NCBI GenBank assembly: GCA_021797355.1
Contig: JAJZZX010000005.1
Span: forward strand, 62,001-126,000
Direction of reading: 5' to 3'
From: Thermoplasmata archaeon
GTDB lineage: Archaea; Thermoplasmatota; Thermoplasmata; Thermoplasmatales; Thermoplasmataceae
DNA length: 64,000 nt
This document shows positions 8,755 to 17,699 of the stretch, piece after piece. The notes below the pieces were generated by a model that was not told the DNA's origin, did not search any database, and saw nothing but the letters and a program-made list of their open reading frames with translations. The stretch's first letter is position 1, and every line of letters starts with the position of its first letter. The position numbers and the translations under genes were made by a program.

Positions 8755-8797
8755 ATGAAAATAGATGCAAGCAATATAACCTTGCTTAGATTTTCAT
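8755..8797 (+). terminator. Compound stem-loop after the tRNA gene, possible terminator or processed RNA
   Basis: Outer arms ATGAAAAT and ATTTTCAT pair perfectly, and inner arms GCAAG and CTTGC pair around a nine-base loop. The two helices are split by a symmetric AGAT/TTAG internal loop. A run of five T follows within six bases. It lies 30 bases past tRNA-Met in the 272-base gap before the next gene. A terminator for the rps3ae/tRNA unit is one reading; a stable RNA element is another. Confidence 0.4.
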
Positions 8798-8996
8798 GGC
8801 AATTTTTGATAAAGGAACTATCTAAATCCTCTCAAAAATTTTTGCTAATCAGCATTAGTTAGGTTGACCATATAGACGGGCAAATATTAACAATATAAAG
8901 TTATATTTTCGTCATATTGATGGAAAAAATCGATTTAAGCGTAGCGTATGCAAAATTTTGACATGACATTTATGAACCCGGATTTATTAATTATTC

Positions 8997-10601
8997 ATGG
9001 CTTTCAGGGCAGTATTGATCAGGCCTTCAAACAGGACAGGAAGCGCCTACATGACCAAATGGGGTTTTCTCCCTGCTCCACTAAGCCTTCTTACTCTTGC
9101 AGGGGAGATACTCAGGCTTGAAGGCAGCACTGTAAAGATCATTGACATGGAAGGCGACGATCTTTCACTTGATGATGCTGTCAATGAGGCCATTCGGTTT
9201 AATCCGGATTTAGTTGGAATTACGCTTCACGCCACTGCAGCCCATAACAACGCAGGCTACATCGCAAGAAAGATCAAGGAACACAAGCCGGACACCATTC
9301 TTGTCGCTGGTGGCCACCATGCCACGTTCCTTCCAAAGGAAATCATAAGGTCGGGTTTTGACATCTCAGTTATGGGGGAAGGTGACGAAACAATATATGA
9401 TATTGCAAAATCGGTTGAGCAAAGAAAGGGATTGCATGGCATACCCGGTATTGTCTTCAATGATTCAGGAAAGATAGTTAGAAATCCCCCAAGGAAACTT
9501 ATACGCGATTTGGACAGCCTTCCTATGCCTCCATTGCATCTTCTTGACCCTAATAAATACACATTCAAGGTCTTCGGCAGCAATCAGCGGGTGATGTGCC
9601 TGGAAACCTCCAGAGGCTGTCCGTATGGTTGCGATTTCTGTTCTGTCACCCCAACCTGGGGTAATACCTGGCGCAATAAATCAAATGAAAGGATCATAAG
9701 GGAGATGGGAGCAGCAAAAGACGCTGGATATGATTGGATTTTCTTCACCGATGACATTTTTATGGTATACCCCAATCTGAAGCAGAGGGAGCAATTGTTC
9801 GATACCATAATCAGGGAAGGGCCAGAGATGAAATGGATAGTGCAAATGAGGGCCGACATTACCGCCCGCAATCCCAATCTGATTGGCAAAGCATCCAAAG
9901 CCGGGATGAGAATCTCATTCCTTGGCGTAGAATCAGGAAGCGAGGAAATCCTGAAGAAGATGCATAAGGGGGAATTTACACCACAGTCAGTTGATGCAGT
10001 AAAAATTCTAAGCGACAATGGCGTCATTGTACTCGTTGGCATGATGGTGGGAGCGCCATACGAAAGGATAAAGGATGTTGTCACAACAATAAAATTTTCC
10101 AGAAAGCTTGCCGCTGCAGGCGCCGATGCTATCCAGTTCTCCATATACACCCCGCTACCTGGAACGAGAATCTTTGATGATGCAATCAGAAATGGCGACA
10201 TCTTCACCCTGGACTGGGACAGGTATGATGTTCTCACACCTGTTATGAAGACAAACCTCGGCCCAATTCTTGACCAGATGGCGCAGTTTTATGCAGCATA
10301 CAGTTTCTACATATACAAGTTCCTGCGGGATAAGATAAGAGGCATAAAGCCGAACATAATGAAGAGGGAACTGGTTGACAACGCCTATCATTTCATTATT
10401 AAAATGATGCCCAGATACCTCAGGGATTTCTTCGGCTTTCCTAGATATTTGCTCAGCACATATGATCTGTACTGGAAATATCGAAAAAATAGCACCCTTG
10501 ATGCCAGGGCAGTTGAGGAAGTGCTTGAGACCTCAAATAAGATAGTTTATGACGAAGAGAACAGGAAAAATCCTTATTTCATGATAAAAGAGAGCAGATA
10601 A
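8997..10601 (+). CDS. B12-binding radical SAM enzyme
   Basis: A 534-residue protein with an N-terminal cobalamin-binding-type Rossmann domain (about 1-145), a radical SAM core (about 195-420) and a C-terminal helical region of about 110 residues. The iron-sulfur motif is GCPYGCDFC, with Cys-208, Cys-212 and Cys-215. LGVESGSEEILKKM is the typical beta-strand motif of this superfamily. The B12 domain lacks the classical DxHxxG motif, as is common here. Such enzymes methylate or rearrange unactivated carbons. In archaea, close relatives include the GDGT ring synthases GrsA/GrsB and calditol synthase, so a lipid-modifying role is possible but unproven. The ATG is probably leaderless, with a TATA-like CATTTATGA about 27 bases upstream. 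Confidence 0.85.
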   Translation: MAFRAVLIRPSNRTGSAYMTKWGFLPAPLSLLTLAGEILRLEGSTVKIIDMEGDDLSLDDAVNEAIRFNPDLVGITLHATAAHNNAGYIARKIKEHKPDTILVAGGHHATFLPKEIIRSGFDISVMGEGDETIYDIAKSVEQRKGLHGIPGIVFNDSGKIVRNPPRKLIRDLDSLPMPPLHLLDPNKYTFKVFGSNQRVMCLETSRGCPYGCDFCSVTPTWGNTWRNKSNERIIREMGAAKDAGYDWIFFTDDIFMVYPNLKQREQLFDTIIREGPEMKWIVQMRADITARNPNLIGKASKAGMRISFLGVESGSEEILKKMHKGEFTPQSVDAVKILSDNGVIVLVGMMVGAPYERIKDVVTTIKFSRKLAAAGADAIQFSIYTPLPGTRIFDDAIRNGDIFTLDWDRYDVLTPVMKTNLGPILDQMAQFYAAYSFYIYKFLRDKIRGIKPNIMKRELVDNAYHFIIKMMPRYLRDFFGFPRYLLSTYDLYWKYRKNSTLDARAVEEVLETSNKIVYDEENRKNPYFMIKESR

Positions 10602-10604
10602 ACA

Positions 10605-10907
10605 TCACAGCTCAGAAATCATCCTCGTTGTATCTCCCGCTGCTTTCTCAATATCCTTGTACTTAAGGCGCACCTTCTCCTTCATGTCTTCCGGGACTCC
10701 CTGCACTGCCAATATGTTGATTAGATGCTGAAGTTCACTGTCAAGTATCTGTGAAAGAACTCTCAGCTGCTCAGCCTTTTCTGGCTGGATCTCTTTCCTT
10801 CTTTCTGCAACGAAGCAGTCCATATGCACACCACCCTTTTTTGTGAATGTAAACTTTTCACCTGTTTTAACCGGTCTTTCACAGACATAGCATTTGTACT
10901 CTGCCAT
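10605..10907 (-). CDS. Small zinc-binding protein, DUF2175-like
   Basis: A 100-residue protein starting with MAEYKCYVCERPV. The N-terminal part carries CYVC and, after GEKFTFTKKGGVHMDCF, a His and a Cys that complete a likely zinc site. The rest is predicted helical with many charged residues. This matches my memory of the archaeal DUF2175 family, whose function is unknown. I prefer the ATG at 10907 over the ATG nine bases upstream because the shared family sequence begins there; either is possible. It lies tail to tail with the radical SAM gene, with three bases between the stops. Confidence 0.65.
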   Translation of the reverse strand: MAEYKCYVCERPVKTGEKFTFTKKGGVHMDCFVAERRKEIQPEKAEQLRVLSQILDSELQHLINILAVQGVPEDMKEKVRLKYKDIEKAAGDTTRMISEL

Positions 10908-11083
10908 GATTACCATAACGATTGACTATTTTTAAGCGTGTTGTCTGTCTATTTCCGAATAACGGAAAGCATCCATACTAAATTTATCCCGGCTCATAAT
11001 TATATACTAGCAGGCAATACTTGGGAAGAAGAGAACGCAGGAAACATAACATATTTCTGAGTTTGTATCGCAAGAGTGTTAAA

Positions 11084-12328
11084 ATGAGCAAATTTGAGGA
11101 TTTCCAACTGAAAAGTGAACTTTTAGCTTCGTTACATGACATGGGGTTCAACGAGCCCACACTGGTGCAGGAAAAGACCATACCTTTGGCCCTTGACGGA
11201 ATGGACCTGGTTGTTAGATCCAAGACAGGTACCGGCAAGACCGGTGCTTTCCTTGTTCCCATAATTGAGAAGCTGGAGAAAGGAGAGAAAAACGCTGCCT
11301 TGATAGTCACCCCAACAAGGGAACTTGCATTGCAGGTATACGAAGTTGCAGTTAAGATGGGGGGCCTTTCTGGCATAAGATCGACCGTTGTATACGGAAA
11401 AGCGAGCATGGAGAACCAGATTAGGAACATAAGGAGAGGAACAGGGATAATAATAGGTACACCTGGAAGGTTAATCGACCTTATGAAGAGGGGGGAACTG
11501 GATTTATCCAGAACCAGATTTGTTGTTCTGGATGAGGCGGACATAATGTTTGATCTTGGTTTCATAGAGGACGTTGAATACATTCTCTCCAAGACTGGCA
11601 GAAACAGGCAGACAATGCTGTTTTCTGCTACGGTTCAGGAGAGGATAATGAATCTTGCAAAGAAACATATGTCTGAACCTGAATTCATAAGAATAGGTGA
11701 GGAGAAGGTACTTACAGTGACGACCATATCACACAGCTATGCCATTGCAGGGAATGGCTCAAAGATGGCTGTGCTTCTGGCCTACCTTAATGAGTACAGG
11801 CCCGAAAAGGCCATAATTTTCTCTGAAACCAAGAGAGGGGCTGATTACATATACAACATACTTTCTAGGGAGGGGTTCCCTGCCATGGTCATGCACGGTG
11901 ATCTCACACAGGCCCAGAGGGAGAAATCTCTGGACCAGTTCAGGAAAAACGCCAGATTTCTTGTTGCAACAAACGTTGCAGCCCGTGGGCTTGATATAGA
12001 TGATGTGTCTGACGTGATTAACTTTGACACCCCATCTGAATCAGACGTTTATGTTCACAGGGTGGGAAGATCAGCCCGCATGGGGAAGAATGGATCTGCC
12101 TTCAACATAGTATATGAAGACGAAATTGACCTCATCAGGGGCATAGAGAAAAATGTCAAGATTCACATGAGCAGGATAGAGCTTGATCAGGAACCCTATG
12201 CACACCTAAGCGACAGCATCTCAATAGGCGCAAGAGGTGGCCAAAGACCAAGAAGAAATATGGGAAACAGGCGTGGCCCATATCGAAACAGCAAGAGAAA
12301 CAATGGCCGCGGCTATGGCGGCTACTAA
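11084..12328 (+). CDS. DEAD-box ATP-dependent RNA helicase
   Basis: Unwinds short RNA duplexes with ATP, probably in ribosome assembly or mRNA remodelling. All core motifs are present: Q-motif region FNEPTLVQEKTIP, Walker A SKTGTGKTGA, PTRELA, VLDEADIMFD, SAT, GLDIDDV and HRVGRSARMG. The C-terminal 40 residues are rich in Arg, Gly and Asn, a nonspecific RNA-binding tail. I start at ATG 11084 (MSKFEDFQLK, 414 residues), since family members begin with a short Phe-containing segment; an in-frame extension from 11021 would add 21 basic residues without family support. It ends three bases before the convergent PEP carboxykinase stop. Confidence 0.92.
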   Translation: MSKFEDFQLKSELLASLHDMGFNEPTLVQEKTIPLALDGMDLVVRSKTGTGKTGAFLVPIIEKLEKGEKNAALIVTPTRELALQVYEVAVKMGGLSGIRSTVVYGKASMENQIRNIRRGTGIIIGTPGRLIDLMKRGELDLSRTRFVVLDEADIMFDLGFIEDVEYILSKTGRNRQTMLFSATVQERIMNLAKKHMSEPEFIRIGEEKVLTVTTISHSYAIAGNGSKMAVLLAYLNEYRPEKAIIFSETKRGADYIYNILSREGFPAMVMHGDLTQAQREKSLDQFRKNARFLVATNVAARGLDIDDVSDVINFDTPSESDVYVHRVGRSARMGKNGSAFNIVYEDEIDLIRGIEKNVKIHMSRIELDQEPYAHLSDSISIGARGGQRPRRNMGNRRGPYRNSKRNNGRGYGGY

Positions 12329-12331
12329 AAA

Positions 12332-14113
12332 TTATTCACCAGAGCCGAACCTAAACTTCAAACTATTGAACTGATCCCTTATGGCGGCAGGAAGCCGCGT
12401 TCCGAGTGATTCCAGGTAAGATTCGATATCTTCAAATTCCCTTGCCCATTCATTCTTGTCAATCTTCAGGAGCAGCTCCTTATCATTAGGTTTCAGTTCA
12501 AGCCCGTCCAGATTGAGATCTTCAAGGCGTGGCAGGTATCCAATCTGCGTACGGGAAGCACCAATCTGATTCTCGAACCTTTTGATCATCCATTCAATCA
12601 CCCTCATATTGTTGCTGAATCCAGGCCAGATGAACTCCCCACTGGAATTTTTCCTAAACCAGTTCACGTAGAATATCTTCGGAAGGTTAGTTGCCTTACG
12701 GCCGATCTCCATCCAGTGCATGAAATAGTCTGAAATGTTGTAGCCACAGAAAGGACGCATGGCCATGGGATCCCTTCTAACCTCTCCCACTTTCCCTTCT
12801 GCGGCGGCAGTCTGCTCCACCCCCATTGTTGCTCCCAGAAAGACACCGTGATCCCAGTCGAAGGCTTCGAAGACAAGCGGAACAGTGTCGCCCCTTCGAC
12901 CGCCGAAGATAATACCGGTGACCGGTACTCCCAGAGGGTTCTCGAATTCTGGCGACAAAGAGGGATAATTTTTCAAGGGAGTGGTAAACCTGGAGTTAGG
13001 GTGGGCCGCCTTTTTCCCTGAAGAAAAGTCATGCAGCTTGCCCTGCCAGTCATATACCTTGCCGTCAGGTTTATCAAGCCCCTCCCACCAAGGTTCACCG
13101 GATTCAGTGAGGGCAACGTTTGTGAATATTGTGTCATGCGATATGGACCTCATGGCGTTTGGATTTGTTTGGTTGTTTGTTCCAGGAACTACCCCGAAGA
13201 AGCCGTTTTCCGGATTCATTGCGTAAAGGCGCCCATCACTTCCTATGCGTATCCACGCTATATCATCACCAATAAGTCTGGTCTTCCAGCCTTTGGAAGA
13301 ATAGTTAGGCGGAGGATTAAGCATTGCAAGGTTTGTCTTGCCACTCGCACTTGGGAAAGCTGCAAGAAAATAATATTTCCTGTGTTCCGGGCTCTCAACT
13401 TCTAGTATGAGCATGTGTTCTGCCATCCAGCCCTGGTTTCTTGCTTCCACAGACGCAATCCTGAGGGCATGGCACTTCTTGCTAAGCAACGCATTTCCGC
13501 CATAGGCAGAATTAATGCTTATTATGTGTGCATCAAGTGAGGTACGTTCCCATGGAAAATGCAGTATATACCTGTTATCAGGGTCAAGGCTGCCAGAGAC
13601 ATGAATGCTCCGTATGAAGTCCCCCCGATCCCTTATAAGTTTCGCAGCTATTTTTCCCATCCTTGTCATTATGTACATGTTTGCTGCAACATAGGGGCTG
13701 TCAGATAATTCTACTCCAACTTCCGAAAAAGAAGATTTTTCTGGCCCCATAATGTAGGGAATTACGTACATGGTTTTTCCCTTCATTGATCCTGGCAATA
13801 GTTTTTCCGTGACTTCTTCAGACTTTTCCAGTGACATGAAATTGTTAAGAGGTCCCACCCGATCTTCCCGATCTGCCACTATGAATGTTGCCTTCTCTGT
13901 TCTAGCTACATCCCTTGGATCACTCCGGTGGAGATAACACCCGGGAAATTTTTTCTGGTTCAGCTCAATCAGGGAACCATCCTTGATCATCTGGTGGACA
14001 ATTTCATCATATTCCTTGCGTGAACCATCACAGAATTGAATTCTCTCTGGTTCTGTCACTTCAGCAACGCTTTCAACCCACTCTTCGACAGATCGCAATT
14101 TTTCCCTTTCCAT
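12332..14113 (-). CDS. pckG: Phosphoenolpyruvate carboxykinase (GTP)
   Basis: A 593-residue enzyme converting oxaloacetate and GTP to phosphoenolpyruvate, GDP and CO2, the entry to gluconeogenesis. Seen: the P-loop-like kinase motif FPSASGKTNLAML, the metal motif LIGDDIAWIR, the mobile-loop and guanine-binding region around NWFRKNSSGEFIWPGF, and the PEPCK signature with the reactive cysteine in the same area as in animal and bacterial GTP enzymes. Length matches the GTP-specific family rather than the ATP-dependent one. It is a single-gene unit facing the helicase. No regulator is adjacent. Confidence 0.95.
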   Translation of the reverse strand: MEREKLRSVEEWVESVAEVTEPERIQFCDGSRKEYDEIVHQMIKDGSLIELNQKKFPGCYLHRSDPRDVARTEKATFIVADREDRVGPLNNFMSLEKSEEVTEKLLPGSMKGKTMYVIPYIMGPEKSSFSEVGVELSDSPYVAANMYIMTRMGKIAAKLIRDRGDFIRSIHVSGSLDPDNRYILHFPWERTSLDAHIISINSAYGGNALLSKKCHALRIASVEARNQGWMAEHMLILEVESPEHRKYYFLAAFPSASGKTNLAMLNPPPNYSSKGWKTRLIGDDIAWIRIGSDGRLYAMNPENGFFGVVPGTNNQTNPNAMRSISHDTIFTNVALTESGEPWWEGLDKPDGKVYDWQGKLHDFSSGKKAAHPNSRFTTPLKNYPSLSPEFENPLGVPVTGIIFGGRRGDTVPLVFEAFDWDHGVFLGATMGVEQTAAAEGKVGEVRRDPMAMRPFCGYNISDYFMHWMEIGRKATNLPKIFYVNWFRKNSSGEFIWPGFSNNMRVIEWMIKRFENQIGASRTQIGYLPRLEDLNLDGLELKPNDKELLLKIDKNEWAREFEDIESYLESLGTRLPAAIRDQFNSLKFRFGSGE

Positions 14114-14421
14114 TTCAACACACCCTTGGAGATATTGCTAGAATGCGCAGCACAACCCTGCAAACTTAGCCCATATCTCTTCAAGTTTACAATTTTCATT
14201 ATTTTCTGCATTATTTAAGCTCTTCTATTTTTGTTAATTGTTTAGTTCGGCATGTGCCGTAATTGTAGTTCTTCGGCGTCGTTTCTTCTATCTCAACCTG
14301 CGAAAATTGCTCATGTCTTCATTGATTCTGCAAAAGAATTTTATACTGGGTACTGTACTGCTCGCTTCAAATGAAATATGCATGGAAACTGAAATATTGA
14401 AGTAACACATTTCACCGGCAC
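14114..14421. other. Non-coding gap between pckG and tRNA-Pro
   Basis: 308 bases, AT-rich, holding the outward promoters of pckG (minus) and the tRNA (plus). A TTTTATACT box at about 14339-14347 and a GAAATATTG box at about 14391-14399 are the clearest TATA-like elements; the second is at the right distance for the tRNA 5' end. No coding frame with family resemblance is seen. Confidence 0.5.
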
Positions 14422-14494
14422 GGGTCTGTGGGGTAGCCTGGTATCCTTCCAGCTTCGGGAGTTGGAAACCCCGGTCCAAATCCGGGCAGACCCA
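14422..14494 (+). tRNA. tRNA-Pro (CGG)
   Basis: Cloverleaf with acceptor GGGTCTG/CAGACCC, D-arm GGGTAGCCTGGTATCC, anticodon stem CCAGC/GTTGG (one G-T pair), loop TTCGGGA giving anticodon CGG, T-arm CCCGG-TCCAAAT-CCGGG and discriminator A. No intron and no encoded CCA. An integrase remnant begins 36 bases downstream and reads away from the tRNA, so the 3' half is the probable attachment site of the element. Confidence 0.9.
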
Positions 14495-14529
14495 TCGATG
14501 TCCATAAGCGAATATCGTATATTTGGATA

Positions 14530-15865
14530 GTGCGTTCTACTTTCATGACCTTTGAAGCAAAGTATAAGGTATTGTTAAAAAACAAAGAAATCAGACGATG
14601 GTTTGACAACCTCAGGGCGAAGTCCTATCTTACGGCAACGGTTTACCTTAGAGGACTGGGCTGTTATTGCGAATTAACCGGATCGTCCCCTGAATCTATT
14701 ATAGAAGATGCAAAGAGCGGAAAACTGAGAACTGACTTCATGGATTTTGTCAGAAGAATGGAGAGAGGGCAAAGCCGGATCATACATTGCCCGATACAAG
14801 AAGGTACTGAGGTCATGGCTTGGCTTCTACGGAATCGATTTCAAGTTTGGCGTGAATATAGCCTATGAGAACAGGGCCCCAAGAGTGGAAGGGGAAAGAA
14901 TACCAGAAAAGAATGAACTTGCAAAGATACTGAGGAGTGGAAGCCTGAGGGCCAAGCTTGCTATCTCATTGCTGACATTCAGCGGATTAAGGCCCGAGAC
15001 TTTGGGGAATGCCGAAGGCACGGACGGCTTGAGGATATCCTATTTTCCAGAAATGAGAGTAAATAACGGCAAAGTGGAATTTGAAAAGATACCGACTCTG
15101 GTTAATGTTAGATACACTTTAAGCAAAGCGAAGCATACTTATTTTTCATTCCTGGGCCAGGAAGGGGCCATGTACCTCAAGGAGTACCTGGAGTCAAGAG
15201 TAAAGTATGGGGACGAACTCAAGCCCAACACTCCATTGTTTAAGTTGGATCCGCAAGGGCGCATTAGCCATGAGTAAATGCGGACACAGTTAGCAACAAG
15301 GGACCTCAGGAATGCGATCAATGATTCCGGCTATTCGTGGAGACCTTACGTTTTAAGGGCTTACTTTGCGACTGCATTAGACAACGCTGAAAATAAAGGC
15401 CTGATTTCCCATCCCTGGAGAATGTTCTTCATGGGGCACAAAGGAGACGTAGAAGCCAGGTACTCAACAAACAAGAGACTGCCGCCTGAAATGATAGAGG
15501 ACATGAGAATGGCCTATTCCAAGTGCCTTAAGTTCCTGGAGACTGAAGACCATGGCCTTAAAGAAGAGGATGTCGCCAAGATAACATCCAATACAATGAG
15601 GGAAACGGCAATAATGATCCTTGAGACTGCATATGGCATGAAGCTATCTGACAAGGAGAAAAAGGAATTAATGGGCCTTGATACGAACGAGCTCCAGGAG
15701 ATACTGAAGGATATATTCAGGGATAAGAAGGCGGAGATCCTCACCAATGGCAACAAGCATAAGACAATACCGGAAAGAGAGCTTGAAACATATCTCAATA
15801 AGGGATGGGAGCTTGTGCAGATATACCCCGGAGGAGATAAGGCGGTTGTTAAACTTTCCTTATGA
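14530..15865 (+). pseudogene. Tyrosine-family integrase, broken by a frameshift and a stop
   Basis: The product would be an archaeal site-specific tyrosine recombinase of about 445 residues. The SAM-like N-terminal domain starts at ATG 14530. Near 14758-14766 the frame changes at a GA-repeat; restoring one GA pair joins VRRMER to EGKAGSYIARYKKVLRSW smoothly. A TAA at 15275-15277 then cuts the catalytic domain after RISHE, and the same frame resumes at once with MRTQLATRDLRNAI. Catalytic parts remain: the arginine in FSGLRPET, a lysine in KAKHTYF, VLRAYFAT, the GHKG motif and the tyrosine in ARYSTNK. The C-terminal tail ending GGDKAVVKLSL is typical of archaeal integrases. Two separate lesions argue for decay rather than recoding. 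Confidence 0.85.
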
Positions 15866-15913
15866 TTTAAAAGCGTCCACAGTATTCAGCTCATCGATGG
15901 AGACTGCTTAAGC

Positions 15914-16549
15914 TTGGTGAATAAGTACATTTATATTGATGAGAGCGGGGACCTGGGCTTATCTGAAATGAGTTCCAAAGTCCTTGTTATATCTGCACTC
16001 ATTGCAGATGATCCCAGAAAATTAGACCGAATAATAAAGAACGCAAGGAGATATAAATTTAGCAAGGAGCTTAGAAGGGCGAAAGAGATTAAGTTTAATA
16101 AATCCAGTCATGATCTTAAGAGATACTTGATAATGAAACTAAACGAAACTGCTCAATGTCGTGGTGTTCATTGTGTGCTCTACAAGAGGAACCTGACAAG
16201 CGAATATTTAAAAGAACATAAGCACAAACTCTACAATTATGCAGATGGACAACTTGCAAAAGATATCATTTTAGATCACTGTAAGGTTGAAGTAAGGATC
16301 GATAAATCGAAGGGAAAACAGATCCTTAGAGATGATTTTAACAGTTATTTTGAGAAAAACCTTAGAGATGGGTCTTTCATAGATGAAATAAACATATTTC
16401 ATAGCCAGTCTGAGAATTTTAGTGGGCTACAACATGCGGATTTGCTCTCTGGGGGGGTTTACCAGAGATTTAACAACAAGAACCCACTATATCTTAACCT
16501 CATAAATAAGACCACCTTTCCTCAATATTTCAAGGAATTGTGGAAATGA
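15914..16549 (+). CDS. DUF3800 domain protein
   Basis: A 211-residue protein with the N-terminal YIYIDESGDLG motif and the C-terminal GLQHADLLSGGV motif that define DUF3800, a family with a predicted RNase H-like fold in which these acidic residues would form a metal site. Function is unestablished; members are common on phages and mobile elements and near defence genes. The start is a TTG at 15914 or the GTG at 15917. It follows the integrase remnant by 48 bases on the same strand, so it is probably cargo of the same element. Base composition is AT-richer than its neighbours by eye. It appears intact. Confidence 0.8.
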   Translation: MVNKYIYIDESGDLGLSEMSSKVLVISALIADDPRKLDRIIKNARRYKFSKELRRAKEIKFNKSSHDLKRYLIMKLNETAQCRGVHCVLYKRNLTSEYLKEHKHKLYNYADGQLAKDIILDHCKVEVRIDKSKGKQILRDDFNSYFEKNLRDGSFIDEINIFHSQSENFSGLQHADLLSGGVYQRFNNKNPLYLNLINKTTFPQYFKELWK

Positions 16550-17003
16550 AGAATTTATACAGCGCCGGTTGGTACTTTTAGACGTGCACCTCAAGGTACA
16601 CTTGACCAACCGGTCTTACCCGTTCGTTAACATGGTTAACAACAATATAAACGTTTACTCTGTACGGCCAGTGAAAGGCATTGTACTATATCGTATGATT
16701 TTGGGAAATCCTCTTGCTATTAACTATATATTAAGGATACAATAGAAGCTCGTTAACCTGGAATTGAAAATAGTCCTACTGACAACGTGATTTAGATGTG
16801 GCTATAGAGAATTCAATATTGCGGGCAATTTCTAATAGGCAGTTATTTGTAAAGGAATTCAACATAAAAATTGTTGGCAGGAAATCGTATCGGTTTCCAG
16901 AATGCTACAACAGGATCGGTTGATTATCCTAAATGATTGGAATGTCGAATAAAAATTAAACCCTTCTGCTGCGAGGATTTGTGGAAGCCTGTTTATGCAG
17001 AAA
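16550..17003. other. Non-coding tail of the accessory patch
   Basis: 454 bases, AT-rich, without a recognisable gene. It contains a large stem-loop at 16565-16613, a pair of GTTAAC palindromes at 16626-16631 and 16635-16640, and a third GTTAAC near 16753. I searched it by eye for a copy of the tRNA-Pro 3' end that would mark the far attachment site and found none. Confidence 0.5.
16565..16613 (+). repeat. Long inverted repeat / two-tier hairpin
   Basis: Perfect nine-base arms CCGGTTGGT (16565-16573) and ACCAACCGG (16605-16613) enclose a second, nearly perfect pair GTGCACC and GGTACAC around a TCAA loop. A GAATTTATAC box lies just upstream, after the DUF3800 stop. It may be a terminator, a recombinase or regulator site, or part of a small RNA. 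Confidence 0.5.
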
Positions 17004-17462
17004 TCAGGCTATTCTAGCAACCTTTATGACAACTGGAGTCAAAGGACGATCATTGCGGTCCCTTTTAACGTTGCTTATGGCATCCACAACTTCCATACCT
17101 TCAACTACCTTTCCAAATACTGGATGCTTTGAATCAAGGTAATTATTATCAACAACATTGATGAAGAACTGGCTTCCGCCTGTGTTAGGCCCTGCATTTG
17201 CCATTGAAATTGTTCCCCTGACGTTCCTGTTGTTCTTGCCGAATTCGTCCTTTATCGTATAGCCTGGGCCACCCATGCCAGTGCCAGTTGGGTCTCCTCC
17301 CTGAATCATGAACTTGGGGATTACTCTGTGAAATACTACTCCGTTATAGAATCCCTTTTCTACCAGTTTCTTGAAGTTCCCTGCAGTAACTGGCATATCA
17401 TCAAACAATTCTATCTTGACATTCCCCATTGAGGTTTCGAGTATCACTCTAGTGTTTGCCAT
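17004..17462 (-). CDS. Cyclophilin-type peptidyl-prolyl cis-trans isomerase
   Basis: A 152-residue cytoplasmic foldase of the cyclophilin family; no signal peptide is present. Seen: the active-site segment [21 protein letters not shown] with the catalytic arginine, [19 protein letters not shown], and [17 protein letters not shown]. Length matches single-domain microbial cyclophilins. It stands alone between the accessory patch and pheS, and its stop marks the return to ordinary chromosomal genes. Confidence 0.95.
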   Translation of the reverse strand: MANTRVILETSMGNVKIELFDDMPVTAGNFKKLVEKGFYNGVVFHRVIPKFMIQGGDPTGTGMGGPGYTIKDEFGKNNRNVRGTISMANAGPNTGGSQFFINVVDNNYLDSKHPVFGKVVEGMEVVDAISNVKRDRNDRPLTPVVIKVARIA

Positions 17463-17671
17463 CTATGCCTCATGGCTTATACATATGTAAGGATTTATGC
17501 AGAGGGAATACCGATGCTATGGTATTTCGCCTGTCTGGTTGAATCACCATTGACGGTAATGCGTGCACGAATCTGAGAGAATGAGCAAAAAACAAATATT
17601 TACGAAAACAGAACAAATTAACAAGTATAAGCCTCTGCCTTTGACTGAAAGTTGGGACCAGATAAAAATAT

Positions 17672-17689
17672 CATAATCCTGCGATTATG
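17672..17689. promoter_or_regulatory. Inverted repeat in the pheS promoter
   Basis: CATAATC and GATTATG form a perfect seven-base inverted repeat around CTGC, lying between a TATA-like AAAAATATC (about 17665-17673) and the pheS ATG at 17700. The position would block transcription start if a protein bound it, so an operator is plausible; the binding protein is unknown. Confidence 0.35.
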
Positions 17690-17699
17690 GTAGTCAAGG

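Noticed and set aside
14758-15277. Programmed frameshift and stop readthrough to make an active integrase.
   Set aside because: No slippery heptamer or readthrough structure was seen, and two independent lesions favour decay.
16631-16745. A 37-codon plus-strand frame after the DUF3800 gene.
   Set aside because: No family resemblance, no ribosome site, and it overlaps the palindrome region.
14495-17003. Search for a direct repeat of the tRNA-Pro 3' end as the second attachment site.
   Set aside because: No copy of the T-arm/acceptor sequence was found, so the element's right boundary stays undefined.
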